Origin: Halorubellus sp. JP-L1
GTDB lineage: Archaea; Halobacteriota; Halobacteria; Halobacteriales; Natrialbaceae
Direction of reading: 5' to 3'
Assembly: GCF_011440375.1 (NCBI RefSeq)
Contig: NZ_JAAOIR010000001.1
Location: forward strand, 372,001-436,000
DNA: 64,000 bases
The notes under the pieces are model-generated. The model made no database searches and was not told where the DNA came from. It saw only the letters and a list, made by a program, of their open reading frames with translations. Positions 50,595-59,386 of this stretch are shown piece by piece. The position numbers and the translations under genes are program-made. How positions within the stretch are numbered: the stretch's first letter is position 1; each line of letters opens with the position of its first letter.

Positions 50595-51568
50595 TCCAGA
50601 CGCACGTCCTCACGCCCGAGGGCGTGGACGAGCACGCCGACGTAGGAGCGGGGAAGGCAGCGACCGGGACGACGTGGGTGCGCGTCTCCGACGGCACGCC
50701 CGAGGAGATGCAGTCCGTCTGCGAGACGTTCGGCATCCACGACCTCGAACTGGAGGACGTCCGCGGGGGCGTCCGCCCGAAGGTCGAGGAGTTCGACGAC
50801 CACGTGTTCCTCCTCGTCAAGAGCGCGCGACTCCGCGGCGGCGAGACGACGTTCGAAGAGGAGCTCTCCGATCAGACCGTCGGCGTCTTCCTCGGCCCGG
50901 ACTGGCTCGTCACGCTCTCGACGGGCACGCTCTCCGCCGTCGGTCGCGTCTGGGACGCCGCAACCCGCGAGGAGAAACGGCTGCTGTCGCGCGGCCCGGA
51001 CTTCCTCGCGTACCGCGTCCTCGACGCGCTCGTCGAGGAGTACTTCGACGTGCTCGACGAGATAGAGTCCGACATCGAGGCCGTCGAGGACGAGATCGTC
51101 GGCGCCACAGGCATCGACACCCTCGAGGACATCAACAGCCTCCGACGGGAACTCCTCGCCACTCGGCGATTGCTCTGGCCGACGCGGGACGCGCTCGCGG
51201 CGTTCGCGCGCGGCGACGTCGAACTCGTCACCGACGACACCGAGAAGTACTTCAGGGACGTCCAGGACCACGTCATCCAGCTCGTCGAGCTCGTCGAGAC
51301 GTACCGCGACCTCGTCGCGGGTGCACGCGACATCTACCTGAACTCGCTGTCGATGTCGACGAACGAGGTGATGAAGCGACTGACGGTGGTCGCGACGATC
51401 ATCCTCCCGCTGACGTTCGTCGTCGGCGTGTACGGGATGAACTTCTCGGACTCGCCGTACAACATGCCCGAGCTCGCGTGGACGTTCGGCTACCCGTCGG
51501 TTCTCGTCGGCATGGCTGGCGTGACGATAGTGATGGTGGCGTACTTCCGCCGTGAGGGCTGGCTGTGA
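50591..51568 (+). CDS. corA: CorA-family magnesium/cobalt transporter
   Basis: A 325-residue CorA channel. The N-terminal cytosolic funnel domain and long coiled helix (SLRRELLATRRLLWPTRD, then EVMKRLTVVATIILPL) precede two C-terminal membrane helices. The selectivity motif YGMNF is at about 281-285 in the first membrane helix end. It mediates Mg2+ or related divalent-cation uptake. The start is the GTG at 50591 that overlaps the small upstream gene. Confidence 0.95.
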   Translation: MIQTHVLTPEGVDEHADVGAGKAATGTTWVRVSDGTPEEMQSVCETFGIHDLELEDVRGGVRPKVEEFDDHVFLLVKSARLRGGETTFEEELSDQTVGVFLGPDWLVTLSTGTLSAVGRVWDAATREEKRLLSRGPDFLAYRVLDALVEEYFDVLDEIESDIEAVEDEIVGATGIDTLEDINSLRRELLATRRLLWPTRDALAAFARGDVELVTDDTEKYFRDVQDHVIQLVELVETYRDLVAGARDIYLNSLSMSTNEVMKRLTVVATIILPLTFVVGVYGMNFSDSPYNMPELAWTFGYPSVLVGMAGVTIVMVAYFRREGWL

Positions 51569-51644
51569 CCCGCGACTGGACTCGGCTTAATCCCCGGGGT
51601 TCGATACTGAAAACTAATGTAGGGTCGGTCGCAACTAGTGGGTG

Positions 51645-52565
51645 ATGGCTGTGGTGGACCGACGTGGCTGTGACGGCTGTGGTCGCGACATCCCCGTCGA
51701 GGACCTGACGGCGGTGTCGGTCCCCGGCGACGAGCACGCCGTCTGTTGCCCGGAGTGCCGCGAGCACGCGGAATCGGTCGCCGACGACGGACTCGGGACC
51801 GGCGAACTCGACGGCGAGAGACCCGGCGCGGTCGCTCGCCAGCGCGGCGAGTGCGAGGGCTGCGGTGCGACGGACGCCGTCGACGAGTTCGAGACGATGT
51901 CGCTCCCCGACGGGTCGACGGTCGCGGTCTGCGAGGACTGCCGCGAGCACGCGGCGTCGATGTCCCGTCGGACCGACGTGGACGGCCACCGCGGCGAGTG
52001 CTCGGGCTGCGAGGAGCCGTTCGACGTGAGCGACATGGTGGCGCTGGAGCTCGACGACGGGACGACCGTCGCGTGCTGCGACGAGTGCGCGAAGTACGCG
52101 CGCGCAGCGGCGCGTACGACCACGAACGAACCAGACTACGACGCCGACGCACAGCGCTCGACCGCAAGCGACGACTCGACGACCGGCGACTCCAACGCCG
52201 GGGCACGCCCCGAGTCCGCCATCGAGGAGGACGCGGAGACGGCGCTCGTGGAGTCGCCGTCGATCTGCGAGCAGTGCGGGGACTGGGTGGACGTCGAGCT
52301 GTTCGAGGTGGTGACGGTCCACGACCGCGTGGAGGAGTTCTGTCCGCCGTGCAAGGATCGAGCACGACGGAACGGCGTCGTCAGGGACGTCCGGATGCGT
52401 CGCGCCGAGGCGTACGACGTACTGGACGTCGACCCCGGCCGAGCGGAAGCGGTGGTTCGTGACGCGTACCTCTCACGGATCAAGGCGGTCCACCCGGACA
52501 GCGACGGCGGGAGCCGCGAGGCGTTCCGGCGCGTCCAGCGCGCGTACGAACGCTTGACAGATTGA
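51645..52565 (+). CDS. Multi-zinc-ribbon protein with C-terminal J-like domain
   Basis: A 306-residue protein. Four CxxC-type ribbons (GCDGCGRD, GECEGCGATD, GECSGCEEPF, CEQCGDW) each pair with a later CPEC/CEDC/CDEC/CPPC cluster. A Ser/Ala/Asp-rich linker lies about 180-200. The last 60 residues carry a J-like core (LDVDPGRAEAVVRDAY, then HPDSDGG) with the HPD triplet and YERLTD. It could recruit Hsp70 to a nucleic acid or other partner bound by the zinc ribbons. I do not know a characterised equivalent. The ATG at 51645 was used. Confidence 0.75.
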   Translation: MAVVDRRGCDGCGRDIPVEDLTAVSVPGDEHAVCCPECREHAESVADDGLGTGELDGERPGAVARQRGECEGCGATDAVDEFETMSLPDGSTVAVCEDCREHAASMSRRTDVDGHRGECSGCEEPFDVSDMVALELDDGTTVACCDECAKYARAAARTTTNEPDYDADAQRSTASDDSTTGDSNAGARPESAIEEDAETALVESPSICEQCGDWVDVELFEVVTVHDRVEEFCPPCKDRARRNGVVRDVRMRRAEAYDVLDVDPGRAEAVVRDAYLSRIKAVHPDSDGGSREAFRRVQRAYERLTD

Positions 52566-52607
52566 CTGTCCCCGTCCGGTACGGCCGGCCGGTCGTCGCT
52601 CGCTCCG

Positions 52608-53225
52608 TCACTCGGGGAGCGCGCCGTCTTCGCGGTGGAGGAACCCGAACGTGCCGGCGTCGAAGAAGTACGTCGACCCGCACGTCCCGCAGTCTTCGCG
52701 GACCGGCTGGTTGTGTTCGTGCATCCGCCAGAGCTCCTTCTGGCTGCGCTCGATCTCGATCGTGACGGTACCGTCGCAGCCCTCGAGGCTGCAGGGGAAT
52801 CGCAGGAACCAGTTCGGGACCGAGAGCGCGCCCAGCGGTGCGAGCGCAGCGCGGAGTCGACAGACGAGATTGAAGACGGTGACGGGGAGGTCCTCGCGCT
52901 CCAGTTCCACGCCCTCGGAGTCCGCGACGTACCCGCCGCGGAGCGTCGGGTCCTCGTAGACGGGGAGGACGGGGACGCCCTTCGCGACCGCGTACCCGAC
53001 CTCCTGGTTCAGCCACGGATCGGTCGCGCCGTCCTCGGTGAACAGCGCCACGACGACGTCCGCGTTCGCGATCCGGCCCTCGAGTTCGCTCCGGGCGCGA
53101 CCGGACTCCAGCTCCTCCATGGCGACGTGGACGGTGAACGGGAAGTTCCGGACCGTCGAGAACAGGTCCTGGGCGAGCGAGAGGTCCGCGGGACCGTGCG
53201 TGACGTAGACGGTCTCGTTCAGCAT
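52608..53225 (-). CDS. TIR-domain protein with C-terminal zinc ribbon
   Basis: A 205-residue protein. Residues 4-125 are a Toll/interleukin-1 receptor (TIR_2-type) domain: VYVTHGPADLSLAQDL, then NADVVVALFTEDGATDPW with E75 in LNQEVGYA, the position of the NADase catalytic Glu in active TIR proteins. Residues 143-185 hold C145, C150, C179 and C182, probably a zinc site. TIR proteins in prokaryotes cleave NAD+ in antiviral defence or signalling. No Thoeris effector or pAgo gene is adjacent; the neighbour is an HNH protein on the same strand. Confidence 0.75.
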   Translation of the reverse strand: MLNETVYVTHGPADLSLAQDLFSTVRNFPFTVHVAMEELESGRARSELEGRIANADVVVALFTEDGATDPWLNQEVGYAVAKGVPVLPVYEDPTLRGGYVADSEGVELEREDLPVTVFNLVCRLRAALAPLGALSVPNWFLRFPCSLEGCDGTVTIEIERSQKELWRMHEHNQPVREDCGTCGSTYFFDAGTFGFLHREDGALPE

Positions 53226-53309
53226 GGTCTCCGAATTGGGGCGGGGCCTAATAGGTCTGTTCTCGCGCGTCTGTCGCTCGCCGACGAGTCGGCGTCGACG
53301 CTCGATCGT

Positions 53310-53807
53310 TCACGCGTGGAGTTTCCGGTGACACGTCGGGCAGAGGCTGACGTAGTTGCGGGCGTGCCGGTAGCCGCTCTCGGAGAGGGGGACGACGGCG
53401 TGGAGGTGGAGGTCGTCGCCGACGACGATGCGTTCCCGGACGCCACAGCCCCGACAGCGTCGGTCGTCGCGCTCGTGGATCGCTTCGGCGTCGACCGCAG
53501 TCGTGGCATGCGTGCATCGTCGATGGGACGTCGACTGGTGGGGTGCGTCGTCGCCACCCGCGTCGTCGGCCGTCGGGGCGTCGGCGTGACAGGGCTCGCA
53601 GAGCGAGACCCGGTTCCGGTCAGTTTCGGGTTCGTCCGGCACGAGTCGTCGACGGACGACCGCAGAGAGACTGTCCGCGCCGCAGTTGTGACAGCACTCG
53701 CCGCGGACGAGCGACCCGTTCGCGGTAGTGCCCCGGCCACGACGCGCACTCGGAACGCATTCGGTGGTCGCCCGCTTGAGTCGAGACAGAACGTCCTGGG
53801 TCTCCAT
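53310..53807 (-). CDS. HNH nuclease-like protein with extra zinc ribbon
   Basis: A 165-residue protein. The C-terminal HNH domain has C118-R-G-C121, H136 in DLHLHAVVPLS, N151 in ARNYVSLC, then C156-P-T-C159-H160 and H164. The N-terminal part has a second ribbon, CHNCG (39-43) and LCEPCH (69-74), that looks like a degenerate duplicate of the HNH zinc fold. Such proteins are DNA endonucleases or restriction components. It lies 85 nt upstream of the TIR gene on the same strand, so the two may be expressed together. Confidence 0.75.
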   Translation of the reverse strand: METQDVLSRLKRATTECVPSARRGRGTTANGSLVRGECCHNCGADSLSAVVRRRLVPDEPETDRNRVSLCEPCHADAPTADDAGGDDAPHQSTSHRRCTHATTAVDAEAIHERDDRRCRGCGVRERIVVGDDLHLHAVVPLSESGYRHARNYVSLCPTCHRKLHA

Positions 53808-53868
53808 CGACCGAACGAACGCACCCGAGTGGCTTAATTTTTTCTACGAAAGATGTGGAAATATCTCG

Positions 53869-54513
53869 TTACGTGCCGGAGACGAGGTCGCGGAGGGCCG
53901 CTTCGGGGTCGTCGGCCTTGGCGACGCCGCTCGCGAGCAGGACGCCCGTCGCACCGAGGTCGTTCGCGGACGTCACGTCCTCGCCGGTGGAGATGCCGGC
54001 GCCACAGTAGACGTCGACGCTCTCGTCGACCGCCGCAGCCGCCTCGACGGCGCCCGTGACGACGTCCGGGTCGGCCTGACTCACGGGCGTTCCCGACCCG
54101 ATGAGTTCCGGTGGCTCGACCGCGACTGCGTCCGGGCCGAGCGCCGCCGCCGCGCCGATCTGTCGCGGGTTGTTCGCGCAGACGCACGTCTCTAGACCGG
54201 CGCGCTCGGCGGCGCGCACGGAGCCGTCGACGTCCGCGAGCTTCAGTCGATTCTCGCTGTGGTTCAGGAGCGTCCCCGTCGCGCCCGCGTCAGCGACCGC
54301 TTCCGCGAGCGCACTTCCGGTGTGACTCCCGTGCTCGTTCGGCGACACGTGCTGGGCCCACGTCTCCACGCCGGTGTCCGCGACCGCGGACAGGTGCGCG
54401 GTCTGGGGCGCCACGCCGACGCGGACGCCGGTGTCGTCGGCGACCGACGCCGCGGCACGAGCGACTTCGAGGTGGTCACACGGGTACGCCTTCAGGTTCA
54501 CGAGAACGAACAT
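53869..54513 (-). CDS. tpiA: Triosephosphate isomerase
   Basis: A 214-residue archaeal TIM, about 30 residues shorter than bacterial enzymes, interconverting glyceraldehyde-3-phosphate and dihydroxyacetone phosphate. K8 (VNLKAY), H85 (LLNHSE) and E133 ([10 protein letters not shown]) are the catalytic residues. The phosphate-binding end has CGAGIS and ASGVAKADD. The upstream HNH gene is separated by an A+T-rich promoter-like block (53827-53868) on its far side. Confidence 0.95.
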   Translation of the reverse strand: MFVLVNLKAYPCDHLEVARAAASVADDTGVRVGVAPQTAHLSAVADTGVETWAQHVSPNEHGSHTGSALAEAVADAGATGTLLNHSENRLKLADVDGSVRAAERAGLETCVCANNPRQIGAAAALGPDAVAVEPPELIGSGTPVSQADPDVVTGAVEAAAAVDESVDVYCGAGISTGEDVTSANDLGATGVLLASGVAKADDPEAALRDLVSGT

Positions 54514-54599
54514 ACTCCAACCGGCGGCGGGCAGCGAAAAGTACCTTTGGAGTTCGGCGAACTCGACCTTGTCCGAGCGGCCGACCGTCCCGGGCGCGG

Positions 54600-54995
54600 T
54601 CAGTCCTGACAGCAGCCGCCGGCTTCCTCGCCGAAGTCGACGACGAGCTGGTCGCTGATCGCTTCGTTCACCGCCTCCAGGCGAGCGTCCAGTTCGTTCT
54701 GGGCCTCCAGGTACTCCGCCATCACGGGGATCTCGTGGAGTTCCGACTGGGCGGCCTGGACCTTCTGGAGGTCCGCCTGCGTCGCCTCGCCGGTCTGGCG
54801 CGCGAGCATGAACTCCTGACGGATGTCCTCGAACTCGTCGATCTTCGACTGGGCTTCCTCGCTGGCCTCGACCGCGGCCTTTGCCTCCTCGAAGCGCTCG
54901 TACTCGGGGAGTTCCGTGATGGCCGCGCCGAGTTCCCGCCCGAGCGCCTCCACGCTCTCGGTCGTCGACGACTCGTGGTCGGTCTCTACGCTCAT
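54600..54995 (-). CDS. YlbF/YmcA-family protein
   Basis: A 131-residue helical protein. The core [19 protein letters not shown] and [19 protein letters not shown] match the YlbF/YmcA (DUF964) fold. The C terminus has GGCCQD, two Cys that could bind a metal or an iron-sulfur cluster. In Bacillus, YlbF, YmcA and YaaT form a complex that affects RNase Y and development. The archaeal role is not known. Confidence 0.78.
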   Translation of the reverse strand: MSVETDHESSTTESVEALGRELGAAITELPEYERFEEAKAAVEASEEAQSKIDEFEDIRQEFMLARQTGEATQADLQKVQAAQSELHEIPVMAEYLEAQNELDARLEAVNEAISDQLVVDFGEEAGGCCQD

Positions 54996-55301
54996 ACTCG
55001 AGTCTTGGACCGGACGCGTTTCAACCTGCCGGAACGGGCGACTCGCTGCGACCCACAGGCGCTACGCCCGGGTCCAGGGCATCGCTCGACTACAACGGCC
55101 GGCTGGACCGACGAGACCCGTCCCGTCCCAGACGGCGACCGCCGAACGACTCCCCTCCCTGGGATGTATTGGCACAGCACGGTGACCGGATTCTCCGGTT
55201 GTAGCCGGTTCAACCGCCGATTGAACGGTTTGAACGGTGCATGAACCGACTGAACGGAAGACGCAATTGAATACGGGTAGCCGTTACGGGAAATCCATAG
55301 G
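54996..55301. other. Divergent promoter region with repeat cluster
   Basis: This 306-nt gap contains the upstream region of the YlbF-like gene and a cluster of TGAACGG repeats before the receiver-like gene. No gene is seen. Confidence 0.45.
55205..55257 (+). promoter_or_regulatory. Cluster of TGAACSG direct repeats, putative operator
   Basis: TGAACGG at 55222-55228, 55231-55237 and 55251-55257, and TGAACCG at 55242-55248, spaced 9, 11 and 9 nt, about one helical turn. An inverted relative (GGTTCAACCG) lies at 55207-55216. The cluster ends 45 nt before the start of the downstream gene, suggesting cooperative binding of a regulator. Confidence 0.5.
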
Positions 55302-55856
55302 ATGGGGGAACACGACGGGACGGTCCTCGTTGCCATGCCGCCGACGGAGCGCCGGCAGCGAATCGAAGACGTACTCGCGGAGCGCGACCACGACGTCAGG
55401 ACCGCGGACGACGGCATCCGCGCCGTCGACGCGATCCGGGGTGCGGACGCCGTCCTCGTCGGTGACTACCCCGGGCAAGTGCCGAGCCTCGTCCTCGACG
55501 CGACGACGCCGCCCGGGGTCGTCCGCCCGAACGTCCTCCTCGCAGCCGACGACATCGACGTGGACGCCGTCCCCGACGAGCGACTCCCCGTCGGCTGTAC
55601 GCCGACGGTGGTCGGCGACGCCGTCGACAGCGCCGTCGAACGGGCGACGTACACGGAGCGCGTCGCGGAGTTCTCCGCGGTCGCCGCCGCGGCCGCGACG
55701 AGCGACCACGGATCGCAAGCGCTCGCCGAACGCGTCGCCGGACTCGCTCGCGACGCACGCGACGTCCAGTCCGGGTTCTCCGCGAGCGACTGGGCGGCCG
55801 CGTTCCGCGCCGTCACCGCCACGAACCTCGACGACTCCGGGAACCGCACGAGTTAA
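55302..55856 (+). CDS. Degenerate receiver (HalX-like) protein
   Basis: A 184-residue protein. The first 110 residues have receiver-like alternation (TVLVAMPPTERRQRIEDVL, DAVLVGDYPG) but lack the acidic pair and a clear phospho-acceptor Asp. The last part (VERATYTERVAEFSAVAAA) resembles the coiled C-terminal HalX domain of haloarchaeal response regulators. It is therefore probably a phosphorylation-independent pseudo-receiver. A cluster of TGAACGG repeats lies just upstream. Confidence 0.6.
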   Translation: MGEHDGTVLVAMPPTERRQRIEDVLAERDHDVRTADDGIRAVDAIRGADAVLVGDYPGQVPSLVLDATTPPGVVRPNVLLAADDIDVDAVPDERLPVGCTPTVVGDAVDSAVERATYTERVAEFSAVAAAAATSDHGSQALAERVAGLARDARDVQSGFSASDWAAAFRAVTATNLDDSGNRTS

Positions 55857-55882
55857 CCGTCCGTGCCGGTTACGACGGTGCA

Positions 55883-56929
55883 ATGAGTCAGGATTCGTAT
55901 TCGGAGGGCGACCTCCGGAACACGGGTATGTCCCTCAAGCACGACCGCGAGTGGGACTACGAACTCGACCGGATCGTCGAGGCGATAGAGGAACGGGACG
56001 CGAAGAAGGTCGGGCTCCAGTTCCCCGAGGGCCTGAAGCGACGTGGGCCGGCGGTCGCGGACGACCTGCGCGCGCTCGTCCCCGACGACGTCACGATCAT
56101 GCTCTCCGGGCAGCCGTGTTACGGCGCGTGCGACCTCGACACGTTCCTCATGCGTCGCACGGACGTGTTCGTGCACTTCGGGCACTCGCCGATGAAGGAG
56201 TCCGAGAAGATCATCTACGTCCCGCTGTTCTCCAACGTCGACGTCGAACCGATCATGGAGGAGTCCCTCGACGAGCTCGCGGACCCCGACGACGACCCCG
56301 ACGTCGGGCTCGTGACGACCGCCCAGCACATGAACCTCTTCGACGACATGCGCGCGTGGCTCGAGGACCGCGGGTACGACGTCCACGTGCGTCGCGGCGA
56401 CGACCGACTCACGCACGAGGGACAGGTCCTGGGCTGCAATTACGCGAGCGCGGACGTCGACGCGGACCAGATCCTCTACGTCGGCGGCGGGAAGTTCCAC
56501 CCGCTCGGGCTGGCGATGGAACACCCCGACAAGACGGTCGTCATCGCCGACCCCGTGAACAACGTCGTGACCGTCGCGGACACGGAGAAATTCCTCAAGC
56601 AGCGCTACGGCGCAGTGCATCGGGCGATGGACGCCGAGAAGTGGGGCGTCATCTTCTGCACGAAGATCGGCCAGGGACGCTTCGACCAGGCCGAGAAGAT
56701 CATCGACGAGAACGACGACGCGTACCTCATCACCATGGACGAAGTGACGCCGGACCGGCTGCGGAACTTCGACATGGACGCGTTCGTGAACACGGGCTGT
56801 CCGCGCATCACGACCGACGACGGCCCGCAGTTCCACAAGCCGATGCTCACGCCCGGCGAGTACGAGATCGCGGTCGGCAACGAGCCACTCGAGGAGCTAT
56901 CCTTCGACACGTTCCACGGCACCTGGTAG
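55883..56929 (+). CDS. dph2: Diphthamide biosynthesis enzyme Dph2
   Basis: A 348-residue radical-SAM-like [4Fe-4S] enzyme that transfers the 3-amino-3-carboxypropyl group to the conserved His of translation elongation factor 2. Three Cys match the archaeal homodimer's cluster ligands: C83 (CYGACD), C185 (LGCNYAS) and C306 (NTGCPR). QFPEGL and GQPCYGACD are family blocks. It starts 26 nt after the pseudo-receiver gene. Confidence 0.93.
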   Translation: MSQDSYSEGDLRNTGMSLKHDREWDYELDRIVEAIEERDAKKVGLQFPEGLKRRGPAVADDLRALVPDDVTIMLSGQPCYGACDLDTFLMRRTDVFVHFGHSPMKESEKIIYVPLFSNVDVEPIMEESLDELADPDDDPDVGLVTTAQHMNLFDDMRAWLEDRGYDVHVRRGDDRLTHEGQVLGCNYASADVDADQILYVGGGKFHPLGLAMEHPDKTVVIADPVNNVVTVADTEKFLKQRYGAVHRAMDAEKWGVIFCTKIGQGRFDQAEKIIDENDDAYLITMDEVTPDRLRNFDMDAFVNTGCPRITTDDGPQFHKPMLTPGEYEIAVGNEPLEELSFDTFHGTW

Positions 56930-57128
56930 TCGCCGAGACCGCGACGGCTGGGGCCGTTCCGCGGTCGTCGACGCAACCCCCCACCACGACTGTTGCAGGG
57001 GGTGTTACACGTCTCGGGGCGTACATACTTCCAGCATCCCCTCTTTGGTCTAGACGCCGCCGGCCAGGACGCATTGCCCCCGCGTCACGGCCGGGGTCCC
57101 GACGCTGGAATCCGCCCTGATAGCCGTC

Positions 57129-57935
57129 TCAATCGGGTCGAACGGACGACTCTACCTCCGCCCCCCGACCCGAAACGCGGTTCGCGTTCGACCGGAGCGA
57201 CTCGAACGTGTCGGCTGCCCACGACACGAACGAGTCGTCGGTCGACACCGCGAGCGCGACCAACTGATTGTCCGGTCCGTACCCGCCGACGAACGCTCGG
57301 TCCTCCGTCACCGTCAGCCCGAACCCGGGGTCGGCCTCGAGTGCGTACACGGAGAAGCCGTCGCGAGCGATTGCCGTCTGAAGTTCTTCGCCACCCTCGT
57401 CGCGCTGGCGTTCGAGGACGTCCACTGGCAGGAGGAGTTCCGTCTCGACGCCCGCATCGAGCAACTCCTCGTGGCCGTGGTCGAACATCTCGCTCCGCAC
57501 CGGCGTCAGTCCCTGGACGGTCGTCGTGTCGCTCGCGGTGAGCTCCTCGACGTACCGCATCACGGGCGCGTGTGGTTTGTCTCGAGTGGCCGTGACGACG
57601 TCCGCCGTCGCGAGCACGGGGAGCGGCGGGACGCCGTCGGCGGGGATCGCCTCGAGGAGACCCTCGAAGGTCTCGACGGTCTGCATGCCCGAGCGGAACG
57701 CGTCGAACGTCTCGTGGACGAGCACGCCGGCGGTGGTGACGGCGTAGCCGTCGTCGCCCTGGTGTACCCAGCCGCGTTCGCAGAGCGCGGAGAGGTTCCG
57801 GTGGACGGTCGCTCTCGACACTCCGAGTTCGTCCCTGAGGTCGCTCGGTCTCGCGGCTTCGTACTCTCGGAGTGCGGCGAGCAAGCGGGGGCGGACCCGC
57901 GAGTCTGCGAGGAAGGATAGCGCGTCGGTCGTCAT
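57129..57935 (-). CDS. Winged-HTH regulator with FilR1-type middle domain
   Basis: A 268-residue haloarchaeal transcription regulator. Residues 5-75 are a winged helix ([21 protein letters not shown], then [12 protein letters not shown]). The remaining part fits the FilR1/DUF1724 effector domain ([20 protein letters not shown], then [15 protein letters not shown] and [15 protein letters not shown]). It may bind a small molecule. The ATG at 57935 gives the correct N terminus. No adjacent target gene is obvious. Confidence 0.82.
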   Translation of the reverse strand: MTTDALSFLADSRVRPRLLAALREYEAARPSDLRDELGVSRATVHRNLSALCERGWVHQGDDGYAVTTAGVLVHETFDAFRSGMQTVETFEGLLEAIPADGVPPLPVLATADVVTATRDKPHAPVMRYVEELTASDTTTVQGLTPVRSEMFDHGHEELLDAGVETELLLPVDVLERQRDEGGEELQTAIARDGFSVYALEADPGFGLTVTEDRAFVGGYGPDNQLVALAVSTDDSFVSWAADTFESLRSNANRVSGRGAEVESSVRPD

Positions 57936-58075
57936 TGCATTCAGTTCGCTCCGGCCGGGCAAAAACGTTCGGCCGACGGCTCGGTCGAGTCGACGACTAC
58001 GCGGAGGGCCCGACTCGCTGGCGAACGGCGGTGCGTTCCGAAACCTGTAAACGCGCGTCGTGGGTACGAGGGTGT

Positions 58076-58363
58076 ATGGAACTGCGGGTCATCGAGAACA
58101 CGGACGACGAGCTCTCCATCGAGATCGCGGGCGAGGACCACACGTTCATGAACGTCCTGAAGGGGACGCTCCTCGAGTCCGAGGACGTCGCCGCGGCGAC
58201 GTACGACGTGAACCCCGAGCAGTCCGGTGGCCAGACCGAACCGATCCTGACTGTCAAGACGGAGGGCGACGCGGACCCGCTGGAGGCGCTCGAGGCCGCC
58301 GCGGGCTCCATTCGCGAGAAGACGACCGCGCTCACGGACGCGTTCGACGACGCGACCGCCTGA
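58076..58363 (+). CDS. rpoL: RNA polymerase subunit L (Rpo11)
   Basis: A 95-residue subunit of the archaeal RNA polymerase that dimerises with subunit D in assembly. The [13 protein letters not shown] block and the following alpha helix with DPLEALEAA are the Rpb11/AC19 signature. The ATG at 58076 gives the normal N terminus MELRVIEN. It is convergent with hisF. Confidence 0.95.
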   Translation: MELRVIENTDDELSIEIAGEDHTFMNVLKGTLLESEDVAAATYDVNPEQSGGQTEPILTVKTEGDADPLEALEAAAGSIREKTTALTDAFDDATA

Positions 58364-58418
58364 GGACGAGCTCTCTTCGCTTCTGCGGTCGCGCTCTCGC
58401 ACCCGGACTTGCGAGTGC

Positions 58419-59234
58419 TTACAGTCGGATGGGGACGCCGCGCTCTGCGAGCCGTCGCTTGCAGTCGTCGACGCTGTACTCGTCGAAGTGGAAGATGGAG
58501 GCGGCGAGTGCGGCGTCGGCGCCGGCGTCGGCGAACACGTCGTACATGTCGTCCGGGCTCCCGCAGCCCGAGGACGCGATGACTGGCGTGTTGACGTTGT
58601 CGCAGACGGCCTTCGTGAGCGGGATGTCGTAGCCGTCCTTCGTGCCGTCGGCGTCGATCGAGTTCACGAACAGCTCGCCCGCACCCGTCGATTCGGCTTC
58701 GCGCACCCACTCGACGACGTCGAGTCCGGTGCCCTCGCGGCCGCCCTTGACCGTGCACTCGAACCAGCAGGACTCGCCGTCGACGTCGACGTAGTGCTCG
58801 CCGTCGTCGTCGAACCGGCGGCGAGCGTCGACGCTGATGACGATGCACTGGCTCCCGAACGCTCGCGCACCCTCGTTTATCAGGTCGGGGTGCGCGATCG
58901 CGCCGGAGTTGATCGAGACCTTGTCCGCGCCAGCGCGCAGCGTCTCCTTGATGTCTGCTTTCGTTCGGATGCCGCCGCCGACGGTGAGCGGGATGAACAC
59001 CTCGTCGGCGACCGCGGAGACGGTGTCGAGCATCGTCTCGCGACCCTCGGCGCTCGCGGTGATGTCGAGGAACACGAACTCGTCGGCGCCCGCCTCGTTG
59101 TACCGCTTTGCCATCTCGACGGGGTCGCCGGTGTACTCGAGGTCCTCGAAGTTCACGCCCGTGTACACCGCCGGGTTGCCGTCGTCGTCGAGGTCCACGT
59201 CGATGCAGGGGATGACGCGCTTCGTGAGAGTCAC
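58419..59234 (-). CDS. hisF: Imidazole glycerol-phosphate synthase, cyclase subunit HisF
   Basis: A 271-residue (beta/alpha)8 cyclase of histidine biosynthesis, working with glutaminase HisH to make imidazole glycerol phosphate and AICAR. The catalytic Asp pair is D11 in RVIPCIDVD and the second Asp in the [11 protein letters not shown] block. LTVGGGIRT and SGCGSPDD are the phosphate sites. The enzyme is complete; no hisH or other his gene is near. Confidence 0.96.
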   Translation of the reverse strand: MTLTKRVIPCIDVDLDDDGNPAVYTGVNFEDLEYTGDPVEMAKRYNEAGADEFVFLDITASAEGRETMLDTVSAVADEVFIPLTVGGGIRTKADIKETLRAGADKVSINSGAIAHPDLINEGARAFGSQCIVISVDARRRFDDDGEHYVDVDGESCWFECTVKGGREGTGLDVVEWVREAESTGAGELFVNSIDADGTKDGYDIPLTKAVCDNVNTPVIASSGCGSPDDMYDVFADAGADAALAASIFHFDEYSVDDCKRRLAERGVPIRL

Positions 59235-59386
59235 GGTTACTGCGTACTCCTCGGAGGCCGTCGGACAAAAGCGGTCCGCTCGGCGATCGCGGTCCGCCCC
59301 GACGCTCGCGGTTCGCTCACTGGTCGCACCCCGCTCGTGCGGTGGGCGGATACAAGTGCGCTGCGCGTGGAGGTGGGAGTATCGAG

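Noticed and set aside
52608-53225. Complete Thoeris or pAgo-TIR defence system
   Set aside because: No ThsA-type SIR2/SLOG effector or Argonaute gene is next to the TIR gene; only the HNH protein is near.
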